In this document: piece by piece, positions 15,459-22,834 of the stretch
How the letters are laid out: every line of letters starts with the position of its first letter
Numbering within the stretch: position 1 is the stretch's first letter
Assembly: GCA_949915775.1 (NCBI GenBank)
Contig: CATLEG010000010.1
Coordinates: 1 to 37,658, forward strand
Source of the DNA: an uncultured Candidatus Melainabacteria bacterium
Lineage (GTDB): Bacteria; Cyanobacteriota; Vampirovibrionia; Gastranaerophilales; Gastranaerophilaceae
Reading direction: 5' to 3'
DNA: 37,658 nt
Notes under the pieces: model-generated
The model's database searches: none
Told to the model about the DNA's origin: nothing
The model's input: the letters and a program-made list of their open reading frames with translations, nothing else
Program-made: the position numbers and the translations under genes

Positions 15459-15998
15459 CTATTTCTTACCAGCTTTACCGGCTTTACGTCTGATGTGTTC
15501 GCCTTCGTATCTAACACCTTTTCCTTTGTAAACTTCAGGAGGACGTTTAGATCTGATGAATGCTGCAACATCACCAACTGTCTGTTTGTTAGAACCTTTA
15601 ACACTGATTTTAGTGTTAGCTTCAACTGAAATTGTAATACCTTCAGGCGGTTCAACAACTACAGGGTGAGAATAACCCAATGCTAAGTTAAGGTTTTTGC
15701 CTTCCATGTTAGCACGATAACCAACACCTTGGATTTCAAGTTTCTTTTCAAAACCTTCTTTAACACCATGAACAGCGTTAGCAACTAAAGTTCTGAACAA
15801 ACCGAACAAAGCATCAGTTTCTCTAGATTCGCCTACTTTTGATAAGATAATGTGATTATCTTCAACTTTAACAGCGATTTCAGGTCTAACTTCAACAGTT
15901 TCAGTACCTTGAGGTCCTTTAGCTGTAACTGTTTGACCATCTATTTTAATTTCCACACCTTGTGGAATTTCGATAGGTTTTTTACCAATACGTGACAT
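15459..15998 (-). CDS. rplF: Ribosomal protein L6
   Basis: The 179-residue protein has the usual two-domain L6 sequence, from MSRIGKKPIEIPQGV to the C-terminal RSKRPPEVYKGKGVRYEGE and a basic tail. L6 sits by the sarcin-ricin loop of 23S rRNA. A GGAG site precedes the ATG. A family C palindrome fills the gap to rpsH. Confidence 0.97.
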   Translation of the reverse strand: MSRIGKKPIEIPQGVEIKIDGQTVTAKGPQGTETVEVRPEIAVKVEDNHIILSKVGESRETDALFGLFRTLVANAVHGVKEGFEKKLEIQGVGYRANMEGKNLNLALGYSHPVVVEPPEGITISVEANTKISVKGSNKQTVGDVAAFIRSKRPPEVYKGKGVRYEGEHIRRKAGKAGKK

Positions 15999-16064
15999 TT
16001 TAATTTTCTCCTTTTAGTATATTTTGTACTTACTTCAAACTTTTCTACCAATTATGTTTGAATT

Positions 16065-16143
16065 AGAAGTCAGGAAGTTCAGATGCCATGAAGGCAAGCT
16101 ATTTAATGATAAAAGCCTGACCTCTTGTCTTCTGTTCTTCCGA
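16065..16143. repeat. Family C palindrome after rpsH
   Basis: Arms built of AGAAGTCAGGAAGTTCAGA and TCTTGTCTTCTGTTCTTCC flank a short AT-rich centre. Copies lie at 21775-21850 and 26387-26472. All three start within about 17 bases of the stop of a ribosomal gene (rpsH, rpsQ, rplC). Confidence 0.75.
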
Positions 16144-16151
16144 GTATCCGA

Positions 16152-16550
16152 TTAGTATACGTAGCAAAGAACTTCGCCGCCAAGGTTTTCTTTGCGAGCT
16201 TTTCTGTCAGTTAAAAGACCTTTGCTTGTAGAAACAACAGCAATACCCATACCGCCTAAAACTTTAGGTAAGTTTTTAGATTTGCTGTAGCTTCTTAAAC
16301 CAGGTTTAGAAACTCTTTCTAATTTTGTGATAACAGGTTTGTTTTTAGCATCATATTTTAAAGTAATTTCTAAAACTTTAAATTTACCTTCAACTTTTTC
16401 GCTGTAATCAGAAATAAAACCTTCTTCTTTCAAAAGTTTTGCTAATTGAACTTTCAATTTAGAAGATGGCATAGAAACTGTAGCATGAGAAACCTGCATA
16501 GCGTTTCTAATTCTTGTTAGCATATCTGCTATAGGATCTGTCATTGACAT
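16152..16550 (-). CDS. rpsH: Ribosomal protein S8
   Basis: The 132-residue protein has [13 protein letters not shown] at the start and the rRNA-binding C-terminal [27 protein letters not shown]8 binds 16S helix 21 and in other bacteria represses the spc operon. A GGAGG site precedes the ATG. In most bacteria it follows rpsN or rplE directly. Here 3.4 kb separates it from rpsN, and it has its own promoter and leader. Confidence 0.97.
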   Translation of the reverse strand: MSMTDPIADMLTRIRNAMQVSHATVSMPSSKLKVQLAKLLKEEGFISDYSEKVEGKFKVLEITLKYDAKNKPVITKLERVSKPGLRSYSKSKNLPKVLGGMGIAVVSTSKGLLTDRKARKENLGGEVLCYVY

Positions 16551-16720
16551 TTAAAATTCCTCCGGACTTACCTCACAGTTATAAGGCAGTATCCTTATTA
16601 TCTATTACACCGCTTACCGGATTAAGATTGCCTTGCAGGTTCAAAATTACGTGATAAACGGGCTTCCCCGCTTTACCACCTTTTCCGCCCCCTTGGCGTG
16701 CCCCGGCAGTTCGGAACTGT
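16551..16720 (-). promoter_or_regulatory. Candidate structured leader of rpsH
   Basis: About 170 bases lie between the predicted start of transcription and rpsH with no reading frame. The first 90 are far richer in G and C than the genome and contain the palindrome CAGTTCCGAACTG and GGGGAAGCCC. Such content fits an mRNA leader that senses a ribosomal protein. No known leader family is recognised. Confidence 0.45.
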
Positions 16721-16726
16721 ATGGCT

Positions 16727-16755
16727 ACAATAACATAAAATAAAAAAATTTACAA
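16727..16755 (-). promoter_or_regulatory. rpsH-rplF-rplR promoter
   Basis: On the minus strand TTGTAA (16750-16755), a 17-base spacer and TATTGT (16727-16732) precede the GC-rich leader. Confidence 0.5.
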
Positions 16756-16802
16756 GCGGATTGTAACGAAATTTATATACAAGTTTATACTAAATAATAC
16801 CA

Positions 16803-16872
16803 GTGTCATTCTGAGCGTAGCGAAGAATCTTTACAAAAAGAGATTCTTCGGGCTAAAGCCCTCAGAATGACC
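16803..16872. repeat. TCATTCTGAGCG palindrome
   Basis: A 70-base palindrome has arms reading GTCATTCTGAGCG...GAAGAATCT and AGATTCTTCG...CTCAGAATGAC. Related half copies are at 2251-2275 and at the window start. This word is a common intergenic repeat in many genomes. Confidence 0.8.
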
Positions 16873-16892
16873 GTTATACTTATATTACAACA

Positions 16893-17093
16893 TTATTTGA
16901 ACAAACCACATTTAATTGATGCCGGCAGAATTTGAATTACGCGTTTAATTTTAAGTTTTTTCAAAATGTTATATTTTGTTTTTAAATAATCACTATAATC
17001 AATCCCAAGCCAATTTAAAATTTCACGAGCATTATAGCCTTCAATTAAAAGCTGCATTACTTCTTTTTCAAGTGGTGTGAGATTTATTGTCAT
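16893..17093 (-). CDS. Stand-alone LuxR-type helix-turn-helix protein
   Basis: The 66-residue protein is little more than a GerE/LuxR DNA-binding domain. It has LTPLEKEVMQLLIEGYNAREILNWLGI, the usual scaffold and recognition approach, then a helix with KTKYNILKKLKIK. No receiver or ligand domain is attached. It is divergent from the XRE gene at 17196 across about 100 bases. A similar divergent pair lies at 17523/17923. Function is unknown beyond likely DNA binding. Confidence 0.65.
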   Translation of the reverse strand: MTINLTPLEKEVMQLLIEGYNAREILNWLGIDYSDYLKTKYNILKKLKIKRVIQILPASIKCGLFK

Positions 17094-17181
17094 AAATAGA
17101 ATATACTACAAAATTTATGTATTTGCAACATATGCGTATCATTTATATACAAATGTATGGTAGTTTTAAATGATAAAACAA

Positions 17182-17195
17182 ATTAGAATTCTAAT
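17182..17195. promoter_or_regulatory. Operator-like palindrome touching the XRE start codon
   Basis: ATTAGAATTCTAAT is a perfect 14-bp palindrome whose last base abuts the ATG at 17196. It sits where a ribosome site would be. A second symmetrical word, CATTTATATACAAATG, lies at about 17139-17154. Confidence 0.5.
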
Positions 17196-17510
17196 ATGGA
17201 TACAAAGGAAAATATTTCGAAAAAATTAAAAAAGTATAGAAATCAATATAACTTATCACAAGATGAATTTGCATACCAAGTTGGTGTTGCAAGAAATACA
17301 ATATCTCGTATTGAAAACTGTGAAAATTTTCCTAGTATTGAAAGCGTTGACAAAATTTGTAAATATCTAAATATTACTTATGAAGAATTTTTAGAACCAG
17401 CAAAAACTCAATCAGATTTATACAATATTGTCAATGCTAAAATTAGAAATTTAGATATTGACAAATTAAAACTTGTAAATAAATTTATTGACACAATCAC
17501 CGCTGATTAG
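17196..17510 (+). CDS. Small XRE-family regulator
   Basis: The 104-residue protein has a Cro/CI helix-turn-helix at about 8-64 (LKKYRNQYNLSQDEFAYQVG, VARNTISRIENCENFPS, KICKYLNITYEEFL). A short helical tail (LDIDKLKLVNKFIDTI) follows and resembles the tail of the XRE protein at 17923. It is divergent from the LuxR-type gene at 16893 and convergent with 17523. There is no ribosome site; a palindrome occupies that place. It is likely a self-regulating repressor. Confidence 0.75.
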   Translation: MDTKENISKKLKKYRNQYNLSQDEFAYQVGVARNTISRIENCENFPSIESVDKICKYLNITYEEFLEPAKTQSDLYNIVNAKIRNLDIDKLKLVNKFIDTITAD

Positions 17511-17522
17511 TATTATTTTCAA

Positions 17523-17774
17523 TTAGAATTGAGACCCTGAAATAAGTTCAGGGTGACGTATCTTAATTAAATTATTTACTATCGCAAAATATACAAGCTG
17601 GCGGCGGTTTCGCAACAACAGTTGTTCTCTAAGTTTACGAACTTGATAAATGAATTTATTTAAATCATGAGAGTAATATTCTTGTGCGATTTCTCGATAA
17701 GTTTTTCCACTCAACAAATAGTAGAAAATCCTTTCATTTACTAAATTATAATACTTTGAATCCAAATCGTGCAT
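17523..17774 (-). CDS. Second LuxR-type mini-regulator with a repeat-derived tail
   Basis: The 83-residue protein has LLSGKTYREIAQEYYSHDLNKFIYQVRKLREQL, then NRRQLVYFAIVNNLI, the layout of LuxR-type DNA-binding domains. The last 12 residues (RHPELISGSQF) are encoded by a palindromic repeat (CCCTGAAATAAGTTCAGGG, 17532-17550) of a type that yields HPEL(I/V)SGS peptides in many genomes. The insertion seems to have replaced the original stop. It is divergent from the XRE gene at 17923. Confidence 0.6.
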   Translation of the reverse strand: MHDLDSKYYNLVNERIFYYLLSGKTYREIAQEYYSHDLNKFIYQVRKLREQLLLRNRRQLVYFAIVNNLIKIRHPELISGSQF

Positions 17775-17847
17775 ATATACCTCTTGATGTTATTTTCATC
17801 TTAAAGTATAGCTCCAATTAAAATTAATACTTTAATAATAAATCCAT

Positions 17848-17868
17848 AATTTAACTTATAGTTAAATT
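17848..17868. promoter_or_regulatory. Perfect 21-bp operator-like palindrome
   Basis: Arms AATTTAACT (17848-17856) and AGTTAAATT (17860-17868) are exact inverted copies around TAT. The site is in the gap between the divergent genes at 17774 and 17923, where a dimeric regulator could control both. Confidence 0.6.
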
Positions 17869-17922
17869 ATTTCAACATTAACAAAATTGTTTAAGCTAAC
17901 TATTAGATATAAATTTATAACT

Positions 17923-18249
17923 ATGAGTTTAAAAAAATTATTCGGTAAAAAATTAAAACAACTTAGAGTTGAGAGTGGGTTAACACAGGAGAAACTTGCT
18001 GAACTCTTAGATTTAGAAACTGGTACAGTATGCATGATAGAACTGGGCAGAAGAGGTACATCTTTTGATAATCTTGAAAAAATAATAGATGTTTTTAATA
18101 TTAGTTATATTGAGTTATTTGATTTTGAAGAAATTGAAGCTAAAAATAATACTGTAAAATCAATTACAAAAGAACTTAACGAACTCGACGACAAAGAACT
18201 CAGGTTTATCCTAAAATACATAAAAGATTTTAAAAAGTTTATAAAATAA
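17923..18249 (+). CDS. Small XRE-family regulator
   Basis: The 108-residue protein has a Cro/CI helix-turn-helix at about 8-62 (GKKLKQLRVESGLTQEKLAELL, TGTVCMIELGRRGTSFDN) and a helical tail (LNELDDKELRFILKYIKDF) like that of the gene at 17196. I placed the start at 17923, as the 12 residues possible upstream are unlike the family. A 21-bp palindrome lies 55 bases before it. It pairs divergently with the LuxR-type gene at 17523. Confidence 0.72.
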   Translation: MSLKKLFGKKLKQLRVESGLTQEKLAELLDLETGTVCMIELGRRGTSFDNLEKIIDVFNISYIELFDFEEIEAKNNTVKSITKELNELDDKELRFILKYIKDFKKFIK

Positions 18250-18309
18250 CTTTTCTGTAAAATATTGTAAATTTACATAAAAACTCTTTTTATAAAGTAT
18301 AAACAAATA

Positions 18310-18342
18310 TTTTGCATCAATTTTAATATATTCGATGCAAAA
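18310..18342. promoter_or_regulatory. Inverted repeat over the start of the third XRE gene
   Basis: TTTTGCATC (18310-18318) and GATGCAAAA (18334-18342) form a perfect 9-bp inverted repeat with a 15-base spacer. The ATG at 18335 lies inside the second arm, so the site could act as an operator or as an RNA hairpin hiding the start. Confidence 0.45.
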
Positions 18343-18597
18343 GGAAAAGAAACAAATAATTCTTAATACTCTTGCAGTTTTGGTTAAACAACGTATCCTA
18401 AAAGTAAAGCTATGTCTAAACTTTCCGCTGAATACGGATTATCAACTTCAATATTATGTAATTTGACTAAAGGAAAGAAAAATCCTCAAATCACAACTTT
18501 CATTAATATTGCTGAAATAATCGGTGTAGATCCATGTGAACTATTTATTGCTCTTATGAACGGTTTACCAAAAGATTACACAACACTAGATATTTAA
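18335..18597 (+). pseudogene. Third XRE-type gene, frameshifted
   Basis: From ATG 18335 the first frame gives MQKEKKQIILNTLAVLVKQR, which fits the first helix of an XRE domain, but it then runs off and stops after about 43 codons. The rest of the domain is in another frame from about 18397 (SKLSAEYGLSTSILCNLTKG, TTFINIAEIIGVDPCELF). A single-base change near 18390-18405 (an A-rich stretch) would join them. The second frame alone could start at ATG 18412 (61 residues). Either the gene is broken, it shifts frame in decoding, or there is a sequencing error. Confidence 0.55.
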
Positions 18598-18691
18598 CCT
18601 TAACTGTTAAAGAAAACTATTGACGGAATTAAAAATTTCGCCAAACATTTTGTGATGCAAATTTTTACCACAACTCTCTAAAAAATAAATA

Positions 18692-18721
18692 CAAACTTTA
18701 CAACAAATGTTGTAAAGTTTG
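18692..18721 (-). terminator. Terminator after the beta-solenoid gene
   Basis: CAAACTTTACAAC and GTTGTAAAGTTTG form a perfect 13-bp stem with loop AAAT. On the minus strand it is followed by TATTTATTTTTTAG. It lies just after the stop at 18744. Confidence 0.75.
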
Positions 18722-18743
18722 TTAAGTAATTTTATATTATTTA

Positions 18744-19430
18744 TTATTCATATTCTTTGATTTCAACTTTTGATGCAGAATCTATATTTAGAGTCGGTTT
18801 TTTATTTGGATCGGCATTTACGGATATTCGAGTAGCAGAATCCCAAATCATACCAACATCTTTAGTGTTTTTTATATTCAACTTACCTGTAAAATACGTA
18901 GCATCTATTGTTTCTAAACTTGAGTTTTTAATATTGCAATTCTTTAGTTTTCCTGAATCCATGTCAGAAATATCAACCCGATTGCCTGATACACCATCAT
19001 AAGTTGCAGTTTTTGTATTTAAATTATATACAATATTACCGCCTTTAAAATCCTCAGATTCTCTTACCAAATAGGCAGACTTTTTTAATTCATCTTGACT
19101 ACTAGCCTTTATCTTTACATTACAACCGGTTTCATTATTATATGCACGTAACTCATTACCATACAATGCAAAAGTATAACTATTCATAGCTTCTGCACCT
19201 TCCTTATCGTATGTACCATGATATTTAATACCATTCTTTTTATCATCCCACGATGCTTCCTGAAAAGCATCTGCAACAAGTTTTTGAGCGGCACTGCCAT
19301 TTGCTTTAACATCAGCTGTTCTCATACCTTCACGAACATTAACTTTAGCTTCAGTTTTTACTTTTCTTGGAGCACCTGTTGCCGGTGCGTTAGTAGTTAC
19401 ATTCGCATTTGAAATTTTGTTTGTTGTCAT
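18744..19430 (-). CDS. Beta-solenoid-like protein of unknown function
   Basis: The 228-residue protein begins with a disordered Thr/Asn/Ala-rich segment (1-55). A middle domain follows, then from about residue 130 repeating short strands in the style of a right-handed beta helix (GGNIVYNLNTKTATYDG, LKNCNIKNSSLETIDAT, GKLNIKNTKDVGMIWD, PTLNIDSASKVEIKEYE). No signal peptide or membrane segment is visible. Its promoter is copy 2 of the TAGCA module shared with the genes at 1514 and 27912. It is the last gene of the segment splitting the spc operon. No homology is recognised. Confidence 0.6.
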   Translation of the reverse strand: MTTNKISNANVTTNAPATGAPRKVKTEAKVNVREGMRTADVKANGSAAQKLVADAFQEASWDDKKNGIKYHGTYDKEGAEAMNSYTFALYGNELRAYNNETGCNVKIKASSQDELKKSAYLVRESEDFKGGNIVYNLNTKTATYDGVSGNRVDISDMDSGKLKNCNIKNSSLETIDATYFTGKLNIKNTKDVGMIWDSATRISVNADPNKKPTLNIDSASKVEIKEYE

Positions 19431-19535
19431 AATACAATCTCCTTTTTTGTTTTTATACTTCTCGTGTTAATTGCAATTGCACATCTTACTTCTTTATAAA
19501 AACATATTTTTTTCGGAAATTGACAGGGCGCAAAA

Positions 19536-19591
19536 ATGCTATGCTATGCTATGCTATGAGCAATTATAGCAAGGGTTTCCAGGTTTTTAAA
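19536..19591 (-). promoter_or_regulatory. Shared promoter module with TAGCA pentamers, copy 2
   Basis: On the minus strand TTTAAA (19586-19591), a 17-base spacer ending GGAAACCCTTGC, and TATAAT (19563-19568) are followed by the variant pentamer and four exact pentamers (19536-19560). The flank GGGCGCAAAA beyond the pentamers is shared with copy 3. It diverges from the other copies upstream of the spacer. The start codon is about 105 bases on. Confidence 0.75.
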
Positions 19592-19686
19592 CTTGAATTT
19601 ACATTTTGTTACAATTAAGATTTTTACAAGTTTTTGTTAAGTTTTTGTAATATTTTATTTCACACTTACCCTAAAAATTAAGAATA

Positions 19687-19712
19687 AAAAAAGACCCCTA
19701 GAGGTCTTTTTT
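19687..19712 (-). terminator. Terminator of the rpsJ-rpsN unit
   Basis: AAAAAAGACC, loop CCTAGA, GGTCTTTTTT forms a perfect 10-bp stem with further A/T pairing outside. It is about 230 bases after the rpsN stop and ends transcription before the inserted segment. Confidence 0.8.
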
Positions 19713-19729
19713 ATTCTCTTATTATGCCA

Positions 19730-19940
19730 TTGCGAGGCTTTAGCCGAAGCAATCCGGTTGATAGCTATCTTTGCTCCCGGAAATCAAAGATTTACCAAAA
19801 TTGGACTTTATATCCAAAACCCAAGTGGTGGGTGGAGCGGCTACGCTCCGTCTTACTCGCTCGCAATTAACGGGTCTTCGGCTCTGCTTGTCTTTGCCTT
19901 CGCAAAGCCAACACCAGCCTACGCCCTCAGCTCGCTCGCG
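19730..19940. repeat. Cluster of hairpins downstream of rpsN
   Basis: No gene is supported. Hairpins include GGAGCGGCTACGCTCC (19835-19850), CTTTGCCTTCGCAAAG (19893-19908) and repeats of CTCAGCTCGC-type words. The same GGCTACG hairpin type occurs in the 3' end of rpmC. The frames here read through repeat sequence only. Confidence 0.55.
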
Positions 19941-20147
19941 CTACCAACTTGCTTTTGTTACGCCCGGAAGTAATCCTTCGTGAGCCATTTTTCTTAAACA
20001 AATTCTACAAAGGCCGAAATCTCTGTGAAATCCATGAGGACGTCCGCAGATACTGCATCTGTTATGAAGTCTAACTGTAGGGTATTTACCCGCTGCAGCT
20101 AATTTCGCTCTTTTTTGTTCTTTGTTTATCATCGCTTTTTTAGCCAT
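19941..20147 (-). CDS. rpsN: Ribosomal protein S14, zinc-binding type
   Basis: The 68-residue protein is the short type-Z S14, with Cys pairs CSIC (31-34) and CRIC (47-50) that bind zinc, and [24 protein letters not shown] precedes the ATG. It is the last gene before the operon break. In plastids and many cyanobacteria rpsN lies outside this cluster. Confidence 0.96.
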   Translation of the reverse strand: MAKKAMINKEQKRAKLAAAGKYPTVRLHNRCSICGRPHGFHRDFGLCRICLRKMAHEGLLPGVTKASW

Positions 20148-20233
20148 GAATTTCTCCTTTTATGTTTTTTATTTTTAGTATTTCTCAATTACCTCCTTTT
20201 ATAAGGGAGGTGGCACAAAGTGCCGGAGGGTTT

Positions 20234-20797
20234 TTATTGTTTATTTATACCTTTGAAAGGCATACCTAACAATCTCAATAATTCGCGAGCTTCATCATCT
20301 GTTTCTGCTGTTGTAATTACTGATACGTTCATACCCTTAACTAAATCTACTTCTTCATAAGTGATTTCAGGGAATAATGCTTGTTCTTTCAAACCTAATG
20401 TATAGTTGCCGCGGCCATCGAAACTTTTAGCTGAAATACCTCTAAAGTCACGAATACGAGGAAGTACTACACAAATAAGTTTTTGTAAGAAGTCATACAT
20501 TCTTTCGCCGCGCAATGTAACCATTGCACCAACCGGCATTCCTTCTCTTAACTTATAAGATGCGATTGATTTTTTAGCTTTTGTAACTACACATTTTTGA
20601 CCTGCAATTTTAGTCAATTGAGCTTCAATTGCTTCAGCTATTTTTGAGTTGTGAGAAGCTTCACCTACACCCATGTTCAAAACTATTTTATGAAGTTTTG
20701 GAACCTGGTTAATATTTTCATAACCAAATTTTTCTTGTAATGCAGGAATTACTTCTTCTTGATATCTTGTTTTTAAGCTTTTAGTTTTTGTTGTCAT
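20234..20797 (-). CDS. rplE: Ribosomal protein L5
   Basis: The 187-residue protein has the L5 landmarks [11 protein letters not shown], the [20 protein letters not shown] region ([18 protein letters not shown]), and [21 protein letters not shown]5 binds 5S rRNA and contacts the P-site tRNA. It follows rplX by 44 bases. Confidence 0.97.
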   Translation of the reverse strand: MTTKTKSLKTRYQEEVIPALQEKFGYENINQVPKLHKIVLNMGVGEASHNSKIAEAIEAQLTKIAGQKCVVTKAKKSIASYKLREGMPVGAMVTLRGERMYDFLQKLICVVLPRIRDFRGISAKSFDGRGNYTLGLKEQALFPEITYEEVDLVKGMNVSVITTAETDDEARELLRLLGMPFKGINKQ

Positions 20798-20841
20798 TTT
20801 CGTATTTCCTTAATTTAAGCGATACTAAAATTATAACTCAA

Positions 20842-21183
20842 TTATAATTTAGCATCTAATTGTTCACCACATTTTTTACAAACACGAACTTTTTTGCCGT
20901 CAACAACTGCGTGTTTGATCCTTGTCGGTTTTTCGCAAGCAGGGCAGATAACCATAACATTTGAAGCATCTACAGGAGCTTCTATTTTAATTAATCCACC
21001 TTGAATGCCTGCCATTGGTTGAGGTTTTTGTGCTTTAGTAACCATATTTAAACCTTCAACAGTGACAGTTCCGTCTGCAACATTAACTTTTTTAATGTTA
21101 CCATCTTTTCCTTTATCTTTGCCTGCTATAATCATTACTCTGTCAGAGTTTTTTACATGCAAACTTTTCTTTTTGTCTGTCAT
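20842..21183 (-). CDS. rplX: Ribosomal protein L24
   Basis: The 113-residue protein has the KOW motif (DRVMIIAGKDKGKDGNIKKV) and a C-terminal part with CPACEK and CKKCGE pairs, a possible zinc site seen in many bacterial L24. I placed the start at 21183, where AATGGAGAA precedes ATG. The frame extends further up through repeat sequence. L24 begins assembly of the large subunit. Confidence 0.95.
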   Translation of the reverse strand: MTDKKKSLHVKNSDRVMIIAGKDKGKDGNIKKVNVADGTVTVEGLNMVTKAQKPQPMAGIQGGLIKIEAPVDASNVMVICPACEKPTRIKHAVVDGKKVRVCKKCGEQLDAKL

Positions 21184-21330
21184 TTTATTTTCTCCATTTT
21201 TTATACGGTACCGATAATTGTTATCGGGCGTATATTCGATTGTGATTTTCGTTTCACTTGGTTGCTCGCGTTTAACAGGTCTTCCGGCAAAACTCAACGC
21301 TTTGACCGTCCGCCTTCAGCTTGCAATCCG

Positions 21331-21699
21331 CTATATTACCTCAGGTGCTAATGAAACTATTTTCATATAGCCTTTATCTCTAAGTTCACGAGCTACAGGT
21401 CCGAAAACACGAGTTCCACGAGGGTTGCCATCTTTGTTGATGATTACTGCTGCGTTTTCATCAAATCTGATAACAGATCCGTCTGCACGTTTGATATCAG
21501 CTTTAGTTCTAACTACAACAGCTCTAACAACTTCAGATTTTTTAACAGGCATATTCGGGTTAGCATCTTTAACGGCTGCAACGATTTCGTCACCTACTGC
21601 CGCGAATTTTTTATTTGAGCTTCCCATAACACGTATACACAAAAGTTCTTTTGCGCCTGTGTTATCTGCTACTTCTAATCTTGTTTCTTGTTGTATCAT
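21331..21699 (-). CDS. rplN: Ribosomal protein L14
   Basis: The 122-residue protein matches L14 throughout: [24 protein letters not shown] at the start, [20 protein letters not shown] in the middle, and [13 protein letters not shown] near the end. The 147-base gap to rplX holds hairpins, including GATAATTGTTATC. Confidence 0.97.
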   Translation of the reverse strand: MIQQETRLEVADNTGAKELLCIRVMGSSNKKFAAVGDEIVAAVKDANPNMPVKKSEVVRAVVVRTKADIKRADGSVIRFDENAAVIINKDGNPRGTRVFGPVARELRDKGYMKIVSLAPEVI

Positions 21700-21774
21700 T
21701 TTTCTTTTCCTTTATTTTTTAAAGAATATTTTTACTTGTTTGACAGCGCATTAATTAATAATGATGTCTGATTT

Positions 21775-21850
21775 TGAAGAACAGAGGCCAGGATGCCAAG
21801 AGGTCAGACTATTTACGTTAACAGGCTTGCCTTCTTGTCTTCTTGCCTTC
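21775..21850. repeat. Family C palindrome after rpsQ
   Basis: AGAACAGAGGCCAGGATGCC through CTATTTACG to GGCTTGCCTTCTTGTCTTCT matches the elements at 16065 and 26387. It begins about 17 bases after the rpsQ stop. Confidence 0.75.
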
Positions 21851-21866
21851 TATACTTCGGCGAGAT

Positions 21867-22112
21867 TTATCTTGCCTTCTCAACTACTTCAGCTAATGTC
21901 CAGCGTTTGTCACCTGAGATTGGTCTAGATTCAACGATTCTTACAATATCGCCTTCATTACAAACGTTTTCAGCATCATGTGCTTTGTAGTGTTTATTAG
22001 ATTCGATAATTTTTTTGTATTTTGGGTGCGGCTCGTAATCTGCAACTTTAACTACGATAGTTTTGTCCATTTTATTACTTACTACTACACCTTGTTTTTC
22101 TTTTTTAGGCAT
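21867..22112 (-). CDS. rpsQ: Ribosomal protein S17
   Basis: The 81-residue OB-fold protein has [37 protein letters not shown] and [10 protein letters not shown], all S17 hallmarks. It binds 16S rRNA. GGAG precedes the ATG. Confidence 0.96.
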   Translation of the reverse strand: MPKKEKQGVVVSNKMDKTIVVKVADYEPHPKYKKIIESNKHYKAHDAENVCNEGDIVRIVESRPISGDKRWTLAEVVEKAR

Positions 22113-22154
22113 TTTATATTTTCTCCTTGATTATCTTGCAAGTTTATGCAAAAC

Positions 22155-22364
22155 CTATTTGTCGGATGGAACGGCTACGTTCCCCTTTTCAGCAATTACA
22201 GTTTTTGCTTGAGCTATAAGTCTTTTTGTTTTAGAAATCAACGCTGTGTTTTCTAATTTGTGAGTTGAAAGTTGAAGTTTATAGTTAAATAAATCTTTTT
22301 TCCAATCAACGATTGCACTTTGTAACTCATCTACTGATTTTTCGCGCATTTCATTTAATTTCAT
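22155..22364 (-). CDS. rpmC: Ribosomal protein L29
   Basis: The 69-residue helical protein has MKLNEMREKSVDELQ and the LQLSTHKLENT region of L29, which lies at the exit tunnel. The last codons (GNVAVPSDK) are encoded partly by GGAACGGCTACGTTCC, a palindrome like those in the gaps, so the C-terminus may be repeat-derived. It follows rplP by 12 bases. Confidence 0.95.
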   Translation of the reverse strand: MKLNEMREKSVDELQSAIVDWKKDLFNYKLQLSTHKLENTALISKTKRLIAQAKTVIAEKGNVAVPSDK

Positions 22365-22376
22365 TTTATAGTTTCC

Positions 22377-22799
22377 TTATTTAGTTTCCAATTTAGCTTT
22401 TTCAACTACTTTAACTTTAATTGGCAGTTTTTGAGCAGCTAATTCTAATGCATGAACTGCAATATTTCTGTCGAAATAATCCAATTCAAAAAGAATTCTG
22501 TTCGGTTTAACAACTGCTACCCAATATTCCAAGTTACCTTTACCTGAACCCATACGTGTTTCAGCAGGTTTTGCAGTAATTGGTTTATCAGGGAATATTT
22601 TAATCCAAACGTTACCGCCACGTTTGATTTCACGAGTCATTGCACGACGTGCAGCCTCGATTTGTCTGCTGGTAATCCAGCCAGGTTCAACAGCTTGAAG
22701 TGCATATCCGCCAAATTCCAATTTTGTTCCTCTGGTTTCTGTGCCTTTCATTCTGCCTTTCATCATTTTGCGGTATTTAGTTTTTTTAGGCTGTAACAT
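22377..22799 (-). CDS. rplP: Ribosomal protein L16
   Basis: The 140-residue protein has [19 protein letters not shown] at the start and [20 protein letters not shown] plus [20 protein letters not shown], the L16 signature. It helps organise the A site. It lies directly after rpsC. Confidence 0.97.
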   Translation of the reverse strand: MLQPKKTKYRKMMKGRMKGTETRGTKLEFGGYALQAVEPGWITSRQIEAARRAMTREIKRGGNVWIKIFPDKPITAKPAETRMGSGKGNLEYWVAVVKPNRILFELDYFDRNIAVHALELAAQKLPIKVKVVEKAKLETK

Positions 22800-22834
22800 T
22801 TTATTTTACTCCATTTATTTTCTTTATTTATCTA

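Noticed and set aside
19758-19983. Plus-strand frames of about 70 codons after rpsN
   Set aside because: They consist of hairpin repeats antisense to the rpsN end and resemble no protein.
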